Assembly (NCBI GenBank): GCA_024401365.1
Contig: JAKSLE010000006.1
Coordinates: 62,001 to 126,000 of the forward strand
DNA from: Bacteroidales bacterium
GTDB lineage: Bacteria > Bacteroidota > Bacteroidia > Bacteroidales > Marinilabiliaceae
Direction of reading: 5' to 3'
DNA length: 64,000 nt
Position numbers and translations under genes: made by a program. The first letter of the stretch is position 1; each line of letters starts with the position of its first letter. Below are positions 1 through 8,541 of the stretch, one piece after another. A model generated the notes under the pieces. That model was not told the DNA's origin. It worked only from the letters and a program-made list of their open reading frames with translations, and searched no databases.

Positions 1-2
1 TT

Positions 3-731
3 TGCCCCGATGGCCTCGACTATGAGAAGGCAAACTTCGACTTGAATAATATCAGCAACAAAATTCGCGAAATCGCTCGATACAATACTTTCTGCGCCTG
101 GATGCGCGAAGCTATCAAGGCAAAAGAAAACGCCCTAGAGGATATAAACAACGATAGCTTCGATGAATGGCTCGAACGTAACAATAAAATCGTCGACGAC
201 CGAAGAAAACTCGAACTTAAAGAGGAGCAGGATTTTATCAACGAATTGTCTGTGGGCGAGCGTTATACAATGCTTATGACCGAGGCTGTCGCTGCTTCTT
301 TCGGTAAACTTATCCACCAGGATTCTCCCGTAAGCAACGCCCGCAAACAGTTGCAGTACAGAAAGTTGCACCCTACCGACGTCCAGGGTACCGGCGCCGA
401 ACTTACTTTGACCCGTTATTCTATTGCCGTCGATAGCAACGATGTCGAAAATATGTTCCTCTCCCTCCAAAACGAACAGCGCGAGGCTGAGAAACAGCTC
501 AATTCTATCAAGTCTCGCATCAAAAGCAATACCGACGAATATAATATCAACGCCCGAAAGGTCTACGCCGATATCCTTAAGGAGAGGTCCGATCGAGAAA
601 AATTGCTCCGCAACGAGTTCGAAAAGGATAAAACCGAACGTCGCGCAGCTCTCAACAAGATGAAAATATTAGTGCCCGATGCCCTCAAGGATATCTACGA
701 GCACCTCAATTCTCTTGGCAAAAAGAGCTAG
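3..731 (+). CDS. C-terminal part of an unknown helical, charged protein (cut by window edge)
   Basis: The reading frame is open from base 3 with no stop, so the gene begins upstream of the window; the first possible internal start (TTG at 42) is probably not the true one. At least 242 residues are visible. The sequence is rich in Lys, Glu, Arg and Asn. The last 90 residues (after a short region with the motif GTGAELTLTR) look like a long amphipathic or coiled-coil helix. There is no signal peptide, membrane segment or catalytic motif in the visible part. I do not recognise the family. It ends in TAG and is followed by about 650 bases with no confident gene on the same strand. Confidence 0.75.
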   Translation, partial: CPDGLDYEKANFDLNNISNKIREIARYNTFCAWMREAIKAKENALEDINNDSFDEWLERNNKIVDDRRKLELKEEQDFINELSVGERYTMLMTEAVAASFGKLIHQDSPVSNARKQLQYRKLHPTDVQGTGAELTLTRYSIAVDSNDVENMFLSLQNEQREAEKQLNSIKSRIKSNTDEYNINARKVYADILKERSDREKLLRNEFEKDKTERRAALNKMKILVPDALKDIYEHLNSLGKKS

Positions 732-788
732 CTCACCACCACATACAACGTCCGTCCCCAAGGCATCGCAATCACGAAACATTGGTTT

Positions 789-1031
789 CTAAAGCCGATT
801 CGCCGGAATAGTGGTCAGCCTCATTGTATAAGGTATTTTCCAAATACCTCTCTGCTTGTTCTTCAAGCAACCAAAAACAAGAGTAAGATCTATGTCATCG
901 CCGCAAAAAAACAATCCGCCCTTCACGGGTTCCTTGCCTTCACGCGGCCGATGGCCTTCTTCTTCTTCTTCGCCTTCGCCTGAATGCTGACTTCCTATCC
1001 CAGACTTGGGGATGCGACGTTTCTTATCCAA
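789..1031 (-). CDS. Possible small basic/acidic protein, doubtful
   Basis: This 80-codon frame would start at TTG. The same frame continues upstream for about 12 more sense codons without an ATG. The translation has an unusual run of five Glu, the stretch CGDDIDLTLVFGC and a basic end. It is more GC-rich than the flanking spacer and reads like protein rather than a codon-bias shadow, since no gene lies opposite it. However, no promoter, ribosome site or family is recognisable. It could be a small mobile-element or orphan gene, or chance. Confidence 0.25.
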   Translation of the reverse strand: MDKKRRIPKSGIGSQHSGEGEEEEEGHRPREGKEPVKGGLFFCGDDIDLTLVFGCLKNKQRGIWKIPYTMRLTTIPANRL

Positions 1032-1199
1032 TAAATACTTATCAAAATCATCCCCCCTACGCTCTTACTATACTCTCTTAACACTCACATAACACTCTCT
1101 TAATACAGACACCCTGAATCAATGCAAATCAACCATAATCTATCTTCTCTTTTTCTTAAGCCTATATTTTTTCAACACAAAAAATGCAATTACTATCCA

Positions 1200-1227
1200 A
1201 AAGGGCTGGCCATCAGGTCAGCCCTTT
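1200..1227. terminator. Strong hairpin, probable bidirectional terminator
   Basis: AAAGGGCTGGCC (1200-1211) pairs with GGTCAGCCCTTT (1216-1227) across the loop ATCA, with one G-U pair. It is A-rich on the left and followed by TATTC, so it could stop transcription from either side before the promoter at 1314. Confidence 0.6.
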
Positions 1228-1313
1228 ATTCATCTCCACCCAATACTATTACATTATATTTACCCCATCCACAAAAAATATATTTTTCCCTTCGCTAAAC
1301 CCAAGAGATACAT

Positions 1314-1321
1314 TATCTTTG
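1314..1321 (+). promoter_or_regulatory. Bacteroidetes -7 element TATCTTTG
   Basis: Exact match to TAnnTTTG, 60 bases before the ATG at 1382. A TTC-type -33 candidate lies about 19 bases upstream. It supports choosing the ATG at 1382 rather than the upstream frame. Confidence 0.6.
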
Positions 1322-1381
1322 CACCGGCATATTGAATATGTCACCTATGATTTTGAACAAACAGTTTTTCAACAATACTAT

Positions 1382-4165
1382 ATGAACAAATTTTTCAACT
1401 TTTTCGTCGCCTTAATTCTGATGGCGATGACTATGGCCCCAAAAGCCATGTCGCAAATGGTCCAACCTTTTCCAGGATCCTTATTCCCAAGCACAGAGAA
1501 CCTCCCAATTGGCAACGCCTCCGACGATGCTGCCCTAGTAGCTTTAATCGGTAACGACGTCTACGGCAACTTCCAACATGGTGCATTGTTCTACGTAGCC
1601 GACGGTAAACTAACTTATCAACAGATCGGTGGCGAAACTTTTGTACTTTCCGGTAGCGCCACTCTCTACAAGGACGACAACTTGTACGTATACAAGTATG
1701 AAAATGAAGGCGTAGCCTTCAAAACCCAGAACGGAGCTATCAAAGAGGTTGTTTTCAAAAAGTCAAATTACTCTCCATACGCTTATAAGCATATAGAGTT
1801 CAATGAGTCTGACCTCGCAGCCATGATGGGCGAAAAGGTATATGTATCCGAGGACGAAGAGAATTTCCCAGCAACCATATCTGTAGTAAACAACAAGGTA
1901 TGCATGATAGCCGAAAATCAGACCATCGAGCTGAGCACCGTATGCAGTAAAATGTATAAGGAGGGTGATGTCTTTGTAATGGCAGATGAATCAGAGTATT
2001 TTATTTTCAACAAAGTAAACAAGACCATAGGAGATATAGAGTATAGAAAGGAAATAAATGGTCAGACAACTACCGTATATTTCAGTGCCATAGCAAACGA
2101 AGCTGATATTGCCGCTGCATTGAACGGCAAGAAATTCGCATTGGCACAACCTAAAGAAGTATCATTCTATGCAGAAGGCAATCAACTCGTACTTTACTTT
2201 GATGGCGAAAAGCAAGATATGAACTCCTTCAAAATGGTTGATTTCGGCGACTATTTTGAAATTTCAAATAATAAGTCTGGTATCCGTCTCTACTTAAGCT
2301 ACTCAAACAATAAAGTAACCCGAGTTTCAATCGAAAAAGAACTGGTTCTTCTATACAGAGAAATGAGAGATGTCACCCTCGAAGGTGAACTTGCATCTCT
2401 TATGGGCGAGAATGTGTATGCCTGCGTTGACCTAAGATTAAATTTATTGGTTGATAATGGCCGCATTGCCATGGGTGACAAATTGAGTGCCAGTTATCTA
2501 ATTGACAACGGATATACTCTTGCTAAAGATGGCAACAATTATGTGCTATCAGAGAGGTCTGCAACTCTCACATTTTTTGTAGAGAATGGCCAGGTATCAT
2601 ACGTAGATGGACAGAATCCAATGGGATCATTCCTATTCTACAGGCTCGCCGACGAAAATGAGCTCGTAGAGCTCATGGGCAGCAATGAGTATTTCAGTAC
2701 AGGTATGCCAAGCTCTATCAAGGTACACGAAGGTAATGTTTATTTAACCTATGAGAATCGGGGGCAGCAAGATGGCTCCGCGTTAAATATAGATTATTTA
2801 TTAGTAAAAATAGATGACAGCTACAAATTTATCGCTTCTTTTCCTAATGCTAGCTACACTTTTGTCGTTGAGAATGACAAAGTAACAAAGATTGTCTTTG
2901 ACTCACCTATAATGTCTTATGTCTATGTTGACATGTCCAAAATGACAAAGGTCAGCGAAGCCGCTCTGGTAGCCCTCATGGGCGACAACAAGTATGAAAA
3001 TTTTGGAGGATCCATATCTGTCGTCAACGAGCATGTACGTTATGAATTTGGACAGGGCAGTGGAAATCTTGTTGAAGGTTTAAATCTTTACAAAGTGAAC
3101 AGCAACTATGTACTCATGGATGCTGCCAACTACGTTTTTGTTGTTGAGAACGGCAAAGTTGCAAGGATAGACTGCTATGATAATAGTGGAATAACAACTT
3201 ACGCTATACCAGTTGACTTGTCAGGTCTTGCGGCTCTCTTAGGCAGAGACACGTACGTTTACAATTCTGGTCAAATACAAAAATCTATTTCTGTTGACCA
3301 AATTGGGAATATTATCCTGTCTGATAATGGCCAGACTAACCATCTCAACAACAGTTTCTTCTTATATAAAGATGGTGACAACTATGTGTTCCAGAAATTC
3401 CCTGTATCTTACACCTTTATTGTCGAGAACGGCCAGGTGACAAGAATTGAGTATGTAGACCCTGAAAATCAATGGTCACTCTTGAAAGTTGCCGACGAGG
3501 CAGAACTTATACCTCTCATGGGCCAAAATGTATATGTAGGAGGCCCCTTCTCAATTACCGTCAAAGACAATCATATAGTTTTCGAAAGTCCACAAATGCA
3601 ACAGGAGATACTCATGGTTGACTCGTATGGTGCTCCTTTGAAGGATGGTGACAACTATATCTTTACTAATGGATCCGAAATATTCACATTTGTAGTGGAG
3701 AATGGTCAGGTTATAATGATTGTGAATGAAGGGAATATGCCATTCACGTTGTATCCAACTGCAGACAAGGCAGAACTCGTTGCTCTCATTGGCAATGACG
3801 AATATGTGAATGACGAGAACGAAGAGAAGATATATTCATCCAACGGAAACGTAGTGGTGTTATATAATGTCGATATGGAAGATGTCCTCAACAAATATGC
3901 CTCATTGTACAAGGATGGTGACAACTACGTGTATGATGGTCTCTATTTTAAATACACCTTCATTGTCAAGAATGGCAAATTGACAAGAATCGACTATGCT
4001 GATATGATGAGGAATGAGAATTATTCATACATCAACAAAATGGCAACAGCCATAAAGAAAGTCAACACCAAAAAAGAAAAGGCTATCAAGACCATCAAGA
4101 ACGGTCACATAGTCATCATCAAGGGCAATGACATCTACGACCTCTCCGGCCGCAAGATCAAGTAA
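1382..4165 (+). CDS. Secreted protein of nine related repeats, probable surface protein
   Basis: I chose the start at 1382 because it gives a clean signal peptide (MNKFFNFFVALILMAM, cleavage near AMSQ) just after a promoter; the frame itself is open from 1184. The 927-residue product consists of about nine units of 85-100 residues. Each opens with a pattern like EAELVALMGxNxY and contains strand-rich segments such as LYKDGDNYV and TFVVENGQVTRI. I know no named domain for this unit. The C-terminus, after a Lys-rich linker, ends NDIYDLSGRKIK, which resembles the start of the C-terminal tails of many Bacteroidales secreted proteins but lacks the usual final strands, so T9SS export is only a guess. 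A strong terminator follows at 4189. Function unknown; a beta-rich surface or matrix protein is likely. Confidence 0.8.
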   Translation: MNKFFNFFVALILMAMTMAPKAMSQMVQPFPGSLFPSTENLPIGNASDDAALVALIGNDVYGNFQHGALFYVADGKLTYQQIGGETFVLSGSATLYKDDNLYVYKYENEGVAFKTQNGAIKEVVFKKSNYSPYAYKHIEFNESDLAAMMGEKVYVSEDEENFPATISVVNNKVCMIAENQTIELSTVCSKMYKEGDVFVMADESEYFIFNKVNKTIGDIEYRKEINGQTTTVYFSAIANEADIAAALNGKKFALAQPKEVSFYAEGNQLVLYFDGEKQDMNSFKMVDFGDYFEISNNKSGIRLYLSYSNNKVTRVSIEKELVLLYREMRDVTLEGELASLMGENVYACVDLRLNLLVDNGRIAMGDKLSASYLIDNGYTLAKDGNNYVLSERSATLTFFVENGQVSYVDGQNPMGSFLFYRLADENELVELMGSNEYFSTGMPSSIKVHEGNVYLTYENRGQQDGSALNIDYLLVKIDDSYKFIASFPNASYTFVVENDKVTKIVFDSPIMSYVYVDMSKMTKVSEAALVALMGDNKYENFGGSISVVNEHVRYEFGQGSGNLVEGLNLYKVNSNYVLMDAANYVFVVENGKVARIDCYDNSGITTYAIPVDLSGLAALLGRDTYVYNSGQIQKSISVDQIGNIILSDNGQTNHLNNSFFLYKDGDNYVFQKFPVSYTFIVENGQVTRIEYVDPENQWSLLKVADEAELIPLMGQNVYVGGPFSITVKDNHIVFESPQMQQEILMVDSYGAPLKDGDNYIFTNGSEIFTFVVENGQVIMIVNEGNMPFTLYPTADKAELVALIGNDEYVNDENEEKIYSSNGNVVVLYNVDMEDVLNKYASLYKDGDNYVYDGLYFKYTFIVKNGKLTRIDYADMMRNENYSYINKMATAIKKVNTKKEKAIKTIKNGHIVIIKGNDIYDLSGRKIK

Positions 4166-4188
4166 CCCCCCAAATCATAACACACATT

Positions 4189-4226
4189 TAAGAGACGCTG
4201 CCAAAAACAGCGTCTCTTATTTTTTA
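4189..4226 (+). terminator. Rho-independent terminator
   Basis: TAAGAGACGCTG (4189-4200) and CAGCGTCTCTTA (4208-4219) form a perfect 12-bp stem over the loop CCAAAAA. A T-run follows to 4226. It ends the nine-repeat protein gene. Confidence 0.9.
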
Positions 4227-4267
4227 CCACACCCCACAATCCCCAAAACCAAAAATCCACACACCTC

Positions 4268-4570
4268 CCCCCCAAAAAAATCTGCGAGAATCTGCGAAAT
4301 CTGCGTGCTAAAAAAAACAATCCCCACAATCCCCACCACAAAAAAAATCTGCAAGAATCCGCGAAATCTGCGTGCTAAAAAAACAATCCCCACAACCCCC
4401 CCCCAAAAAATCTGCGAGAATCTGCGAAATCTGCGTGCTAAAAAAAACAATCCCCACAATCCTCCCCCCAAATAAATCTGCGAGAATCTGCGGAATCTGC
4501 GTGCTAAAAAAAACAATCCCCACCACAAAAAAAATCTGCAAGAATCCGCGAAATCTGCATGCTCAAAAAA
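4268..4570. repeat. Five-copy minisatellite, period 58-67 bp
   Basis: Five copies of a 30-bp core begin at 4281, 4348, 4411, 4477 and 4535. Each core itself contains three near-copies of AATCTGCG. Cores are separated by an A-run, CAATCCCCAC and a C-rich tract. Two core variants exist. Type A (TCTGCGAGAATCTGCG...) occurs in copies 1, 3 and 4. Type B (TCTGCAAGAATCCGCG...) occurs in copies 2 and 5 and is preceded by CACCACAAAA. The order A-B-A-A-B suggests duplication of a larger block. ORFs across it repeat the same peptide and are not genes. Confidence 0.9.
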
Positions 4571-4593
4571 CAATCCCCACCACACAAAACAAA

Positions 4594-4623
4594 AAGAGCC
4601 CAAGGGTCACCCCTCAGGCTCTT
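4594..4623 (-). terminator. Terminator for the 4650-5132 lipoprotein gene
   Basis: AAGAGCC (4594-4600) pairs with GGCTCTT (4617-4623), with inner AGGG/CCCT pairing. Read on the minus strand it is followed by a T-rich run (TTTTTGTTTTG), as expected for the end of the minus-strand gene. Confidence 0.8.
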
Positions 4624-4649
4624 AATGTATTCTCTACTATAAGATCAAA

Positions 4650-5132
4650 TTACTTTGCCTTGATAGCCTCGAGCTGATCTGGATCAAGCAAGTTGTTCAA
4701 GAATGTTACACACTCCTCCTGGAGAGCTGCACGTGCTGCACGACGCTCGCTACGTGGGAGCTTCTTGATCTCTGCTGCCTTTGCACGAGCACCATCAACC
4801 ATCTCCTTGAGCTTCTTCTGCTGCTCTGGCTTGAGCTGTACTGATGGCATCTGTACTGGCTGGAATGCTGCCTCCTCAACTGCGTCGAGTGAGTCAAGCT
4901 GTGCCTCTGTCATTGTAGCCTCGAGAGCTGCCTGTGCCTCAGCTGCTGCCTGCTTTGCGCTGTCGCATACTGTCTCGCAAGCTGCCTTTGCTGCCTCTAC
5001 ACACTTAGCTGAATCTGCTGCCTCTACAGCTGCACCCTCTGCATCATTGTTACACTTGTTGCAATCACAAGCACATGAAACTGCGAACATAAGTGAAAGA
5101 GCCGCAGCAACATTAAGAATAACTTTTTTCAT
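4650..5132 (-). CDS. Small Ala-rich lipoprotein with Spy/CpxP-like end
   Basis: 160 residues. An N-terminal signal sequence ends at a plausible lipobox AVSC (Cys20), followed by CDCNKCNN, so the mature protein has a Cys cluster just after the lipid anchor. The middle is Ala/Glu-rich and probably helical. The C-terminal third (LKPEQQKKLKEM ... LPRSERRAARAALQEECVTFLNNLLDPDQLEAIKAK) recalls the helical, proline-capped hairpins of Spy/CpxP-type periplasmic chaperones, but I cannot confirm that family. It is monocistronic, with a promoter at 5200-5207 and a terminator at 4594-4623. Role unknown; envelope stress or metal binding is speculation. Confidence 0.8.
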   Translation of the reverse strand: MKKVILNVAAALSLMFAVSCACDCNKCNNDAEGAAVEAADSAKCVEAAKAACETVCDSAKQAAAEAQAALEATMTEAQLDSLDAVEEAAFQPVQMPSVQLKPEQQKKLKEMVDGARAKAAEIKKLPRSERRAARAALQEECVTFLNNLLDPDQLEAIKAK

Positions 5133-5199
5133 TTCTTTTGTTTAGTTATACTACGGAACCGGAATTCCTTAGCGTTTGTATAATATTCAGTTTATGACG

Positions 5200-5207
5200 C
5201 AAAAATA
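5200..5207 (-). promoter_or_regulatory. -7 element TATTTTTG for the lipoprotein gene
   Basis: Exact TAnnTTTG on the minus strand (CAAAAATA on plus), 67 bases before the ATG at 5132. Confidence 0.6.
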
Positions 5208-5300
5208 TGCATTTATTTAATACAATATACCACCTCTCAAGGAAATAGTTATATTTTAACATTATTTTTTTGTCTTGACTCCTATTTTAAATAATGCAAA

Positions 5301-6032
5301 TTAGAATGCTATACTGCAGGATATCTGAAACGATCCGTTTTTAGCACTCAACTCATCCTTTACCGTACCCAAAACTTCCTTAGCTTCTTTCTTCCTTATA
5401 TCCAAAAAACCTAAATCATAATAGGCCGATACCCCCAAACGCCTGAAAAGATGTACTCCAGCTCCAAAACGCAAACCAAAGTCCAACCTCTTGTATGCGG
5501 CCTTCATATCTCCTTTGTCCTTGAAAATACCATCACTGGTCTCTGTATCCATCCACGACAGATCCCCTTCAAATACATCTGAAAAAGCATAATTGCCGAA
5601 AATGTGATTCTTAACCGTAGTTTTGCCATTGATACCAAACGATGCGTATGGTCCTACTATAGCATCTACAGTAAGCATTGCTACCGGTATACGAACACTA
5701 AGCTCTAATGGTAGCTGTACATAGTTGAGCTTCGTCTCAATATCCGTAATAATCCCACTCCCTACTATCCTATTCTTTGTGCCTCGCTGTGTATACAGAA
5801 GCTCTGGCTGAAAGTGAACTACACCTATAAGCGGCATGTCTACAAACATTCCCGCATGAAATCCTGCCTTGGAATCAACTTTTACCTGATCCAAATCTCC
5901 CGTGCGTACATTACTGATATTTACACCGCCCATAAGACCAAATCGTGTCTCATCTTTCTGCTTGCGCTGTGCCATAGCCGACAACCCCATCACTAGGAGC
6001 AATACGACGCATAAAATTGATTTTAATTTCAT
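5301..6032 (-). CDS. PorT-family outer-membrane beta-barrel protein
   Basis: 243 residues with signal peptide MKLKSILCVVLLLVMGLSAMAQ. It then shows alternating hydrophobic strands typical of small 8-stranded Bacteroidetes barrels (outer membrane beta-barrel domain, PF13568 type): FGLMGGVNISN, AGFHAGMFVDMP, FQPELLYTQRG, LNYVQLPLELSV, VDAIVGPYASFGI, LDFGLRFGAGVHLF, and a final strand ending in Phe (SFQISCSIAF), the usual barrel-assembly signal. Function unknown beyond being an integral outer-membrane protein. It is a single gene, read away from recG. Confidence 0.85.
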   Translation of the reverse strand: MKLKSILCVVLLLVMGLSAMAQRKQKDETRFGLMGGVNISNVRTGDLDQVKVDSKAGFHAGMFVDMPLIGVVHFQPELLYTQRGTKNRIVGSGIITDIETKLNYVQLPLELSVRIPVAMLTVDAIVGPYASFGINGKTTVKNHIFGNYAFSDVFEGDLSWMDTETSDGIFKDKGDMKAAYKRLDFGLRFGAGVHLFRRLGVSAYYDLGFLDIRKKEAKEVLGTVKDELSAKNGSFQISCSIAF

Positions 6033-6282
6033 TGTACATTATATGTTAATTAAACCATCTCTTAATGAACCTCACTCACACAATCTCACCAACAATACTC
6101 TTCCAAATACCATCGGCCGTGCCTCCACTTCTTAATCGTGTAAGCAAAATAATATCGTAATACGAATAAACTCCCCAAAGGTTAGAAAAAAAAATCAAAA
6201 AAAATCCTCCCTCCCCCAACTTTTCTTCTCCATCATTCTCACTAATATCTCGCCAAAACATTCCAAAGATAATTGTTTCTCT

Positions 6283-6290
6283 TATCTTTG
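6283..6290 (+). promoter_or_regulatory. -7 element TATCTTTG directly before recG
   Basis: Exact TAnnTTTG. Only seven bases separate it from the recG ATG at 6298, which would place transcription initiation at or next to the start codon. Confidence 0.6.
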
Positions 6291-6297
6291 CATCAAA

Positions 6298-8394
6298 ATG
6301 GATTTCCTACAGACCGACATACAGCGCATCCAGGGGCTAGGACCTAAATGGAAAGCCCTCTTCGCCGAGGACATGGATATCGTGACCTTCGACGATCTGC
6401 TGCAACTGTACCCTTATAAGTATGTCGACCGTAGCCATATCTACCGCATTTGCGACATAACAAATAATATGCCTTATGTCCAATTGTGTGGTCGTTTCTT
6501 GACTTGCGAGCTGATAGGTACAGGACGCCAGATGCGTATGTCTGCTCTCTTTACCGACGGTACAGGCCAAATAGAAATAGTGTGGTTCAAGGGGCTCAAC
6601 TATGTCAAGCAGCAGGTGAATACCAACGACGAGTTCATGCTCTTCGGTAAACCTACCGCCTTCAACGGACGTTATAATATTGTACACCCCGAACTGGAAC
6701 GCGCCGACAAAGCACAACTTTCTGCCGGCACTCTACAGCCTTTCTATAATACTAGCGAACGTATGAAGAAAGTGGGACTGAATTCCAAAGCTATCCAAAA
6801 GCTTATGAATCAGCTCTTCAACGTCCAACTCCAGGGTTCGGTCCCCGATACATTGCCTCGCAGAATATTGGAGGGATACCACCTCATAAATAGGTCTACC
6901 GCCCTCCGAATACTGCATTTCCCCCAAAATTCAAGGGAGCTGGAGCAGGCTACCTTCCGAATGAAATTCGAGGAGCTGTTCTTTGTCCAACTGGGTATAC
7001 TGAAAAATCGTAACGTCAACCGCCATAAACAGGTCGGCGTAAAACTCTCTTCCGTAGGCGCCCTCTTGAACGATTTCTACAAAAACCATAAGCCGTTCGA
7101 ACCTACCAACGCACAGAAACGTGTCGTAAAGGAAATATGGGCTGATATACAGAGCGGCCACCAAATGAACCGCCTCATACAGGGCGATGTGGGCTCGGGA
7201 AAAACATTGGTGGCTCTCATGGCTATGCTTATAATGGTGGGCAACAAATTGCAGTGCTGTATGATGGCCCCTACCGAAATATTGGCTACCCAGCACTACG
7301 AGGGCCTCTCTGCTTTTGTCCGTAATATGCCGGTAAGAATAGAGTTGCTGACGGGCTCCACAAAGAAAAAGGATCGTACTCAATTGCTGGCCGACTTGGC
7401 CGAGGGTAAAATAGATATATTGGTGGGTACCCACGCCTTGATAGAGGATACCGTGGTATACCAGAACTTGGGATTGGCTATCGTCGACGAGCAGCATCGC
7501 TTCGGCGTACAGCAGAGAGCTAAATTGTGGGGCAAGGCTACTATACCGCCTCATATATTGGTAATGACGGCTACCCCTATCCCTCGTACCTTGGCTATGA
7601 CCGTCTATGGCGACCTGGATGTCTCCATAATAGATGAATTGCCTCCGGGACGTAAACCAGTGCGAACCGAACACTATTTCCATTATAAACGCAACAACCT
7701 CAATCAGTTCGTATACCAGCAACTGAAAATGGGGCGCCAGGTCTATGTGGTATACCCTCTTATCGAGGAGTCGGAACGCCTCGACTTCAAAAACCTTACC
7801 GAGGGATTCGAATACATGAAGTCTGCTTTCCCAGAGTTCAACGTCTGTATGGTCCACGGCAAAATGAAACCGGAGGAGAAGGATGCGGCTATGCAGGATT
7901 TCGTCAGCGGCAGAGCTCACATAATGGTAGCTACTACAGTTATCGAGGTGGGCGTTAATGTCCCCAATGCTAGCGTCATGATCATCGAAAGCGCCGAACG
8001 CTTCGGCCTGTCACAGCTGCACCAGCTCCGTGGCCGCGTCGGACGTGGGGCCGACCAGAGCTATTGCATCCTCATGACTTCTCCTGAACTGGGCAACGAG
8101 ACTCGCCAACGTATGCAGATAATGGTCGATTCTACCGACGGTTTTAGAATCGCCGAGGCCGACCTCCAACTCCGAGGCCCGGGTAATATAGACGGTACGC
8201 AACAGAGCGGTCTGCCGTTTACTCTCCATATTGCCGACCTCGCAAAGGATGCTCAATTGGTAGCCTATACTCGCGAAGTGGCTGAAAAAGTCCTCGCCGA
8301 GGACCCCCTACTACAGGCTCCAGACAACCAGGGAATGGTCGAACGCCTCAAAGTCCTCAATAATTCTTCAATCAACTGGAGCATAATAAGTTAA
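6298..8394 (+). CDS. recG: ATP-dependent DNA helicase RecG
   Basis: 698 residues, normal RecG length. RecG is a superfamily-2 translocase that remodels stalled replication forks and Holliday junctions. The N-terminal 'wedge' OB domain lies at about 60-150. Walker A GDVGSGKT is near residue 297, the DEQH box (VDEQHRFG) near 397, followed by MTATPIPRTLAMTVYGDL. The C-terminal helicase lobe carries ATTVIEVGVNVPNA and QLRGRVGRG, and a RecG-type TRG region follows (ADLQLRGPGNIDGTQQSG). All key motifs are intact. The gene stands alone, with its own promoter immediately upstream. A dispersed repeat copy lies just after it. Confidence 0.97.
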   Translation: MDFLQTDIQRIQGLGPKWKALFAEDMDIVTFDDLLQLYPYKYVDRSHIYRICDITNNMPYVQLCGRFLTCELIGTGRQMRMSALFTDGTGQIEIVWFKGLNYVKQQVNTNDEFMLFGKPTAFNGRYNIVHPELERADKAQLSAGTLQPFYNTSERMKKVGLNSKAIQKLMNQLFNVQLQGSVPDTLPRRILEGYHLINRSTALRILHFPQNSRELEQATFRMKFEELFFVQLGILKNRNVNRHKQVGVKLSSVGALLNDFYKNHKPFEPTNAQKRVVKEIWADIQSGHQMNRLIQGDVGSGKTLVALMAMLIMVGNKLQCCMMAPTEILATQHYEGLSAFVRNMPVRIELLTGSTKKKDRTQLLADLAEGKIDILVGTHALIEDTVVYQNLGLAIVDEQHRFGVQQRAKLWGKATIPPHILVMTATPIPRTLAMTVYGDLDVSIIDELPPGRKPVRTEHYFHYKRNNLNQFVYQQLKMGRQVYVVYPLIEESERLDFKNLTEGFEYMKSAFPEFNVCMVHGKMKPEEKDAAMQDFVSGRAHIMVATTVIEVGVNVPNASVMIIESAERFGLSQLHQLRGRVGRGADQSYCILMTSPELGNETRQRMQIMVDSTDGFRIAEADLQLRGPGNIDGTQQSGLPFTLHIADLAKDAQLVAYTREVAEKVLAEDPLLQAPDNQGMVERLKVLNNSSINWSIIS

Positions 8395-8431
8395 CCATCC
8401 CTCCCCCCTCTTCCTCCACAATCCCCAAAAT

Positions 8432-8473
8432 AAAAAAACTGCGAGCAAACACTACCCTCGCTTATATCAGAAA
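8432..8473. repeat. Dispersed intergenic repeat, copy 1
   Basis: TAAAAAAACTGCGAGCAAAC followed by ACTACCCTCGCTTATATCAG lies between recG and the transporter gene. Near-identical copies occur at 27350-27388 and 60941-60982. The preceding CCACAATCCCCAAAA is shared with the minisatellite at 4.3 kb. Confidence 0.85.
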
Positions 8474-8541
8474 GGACCTTGAAACTATTCTGGCACTACC
8501 TCGTATAAGACCCCATCACACACTAACAGGATATCCAGGTA

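Larger units (their letters stand above)
732..1381. other. Gene-poor interval
   Basis: This 650-base stretch holds no confident gene. It contains a doubtful minus-strand ORF (789-1031), a direct repeat ACTCTCTTAA at 1072-1081 and 1094-1103, a strong hairpin at 1200-1227, and the promoter-like element at 1314-1321 that serves the next gene. A frame open from 1184 into the next gene is probably leader, because the good signal peptide begins at 1382. Confidence 0.6.

Noticed and set aside
1184-1381. N-terminal extension of the nine-repeat protein
   Set aside because: The extension includes a terminator-like hairpin and the -7 element, and the signal peptide starts at 1382.
4268-4570. CRISPR-like array (about 30-bp cores at about 60-bp spacing)
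   Set aside because: The sequences between cores are near-identical to each other, not unique spacers, and spacing is irregular. No cas genes are present. It is a minisatellite.
4128-4677. Overlapping ORFs of 77-128 codons on both strands
   Set aside because: They simply translate the minisatellite units, repeating the same short peptide in several frames.
6931-7920. 329-codon minus-strand ORF inside recG
   Set aside because: It is opposite an intact recG with all helicase motifs; long antisense frames arise from the codon bias here, as also at 23181-24188 and 11798-12538.
8441-8461. GCGAG/CTCGC stem in repeat copy 1 as a terminator
   Set aside because: The pairing is not kept in copies 2 and 3, so it is not a shared functional hairpin.
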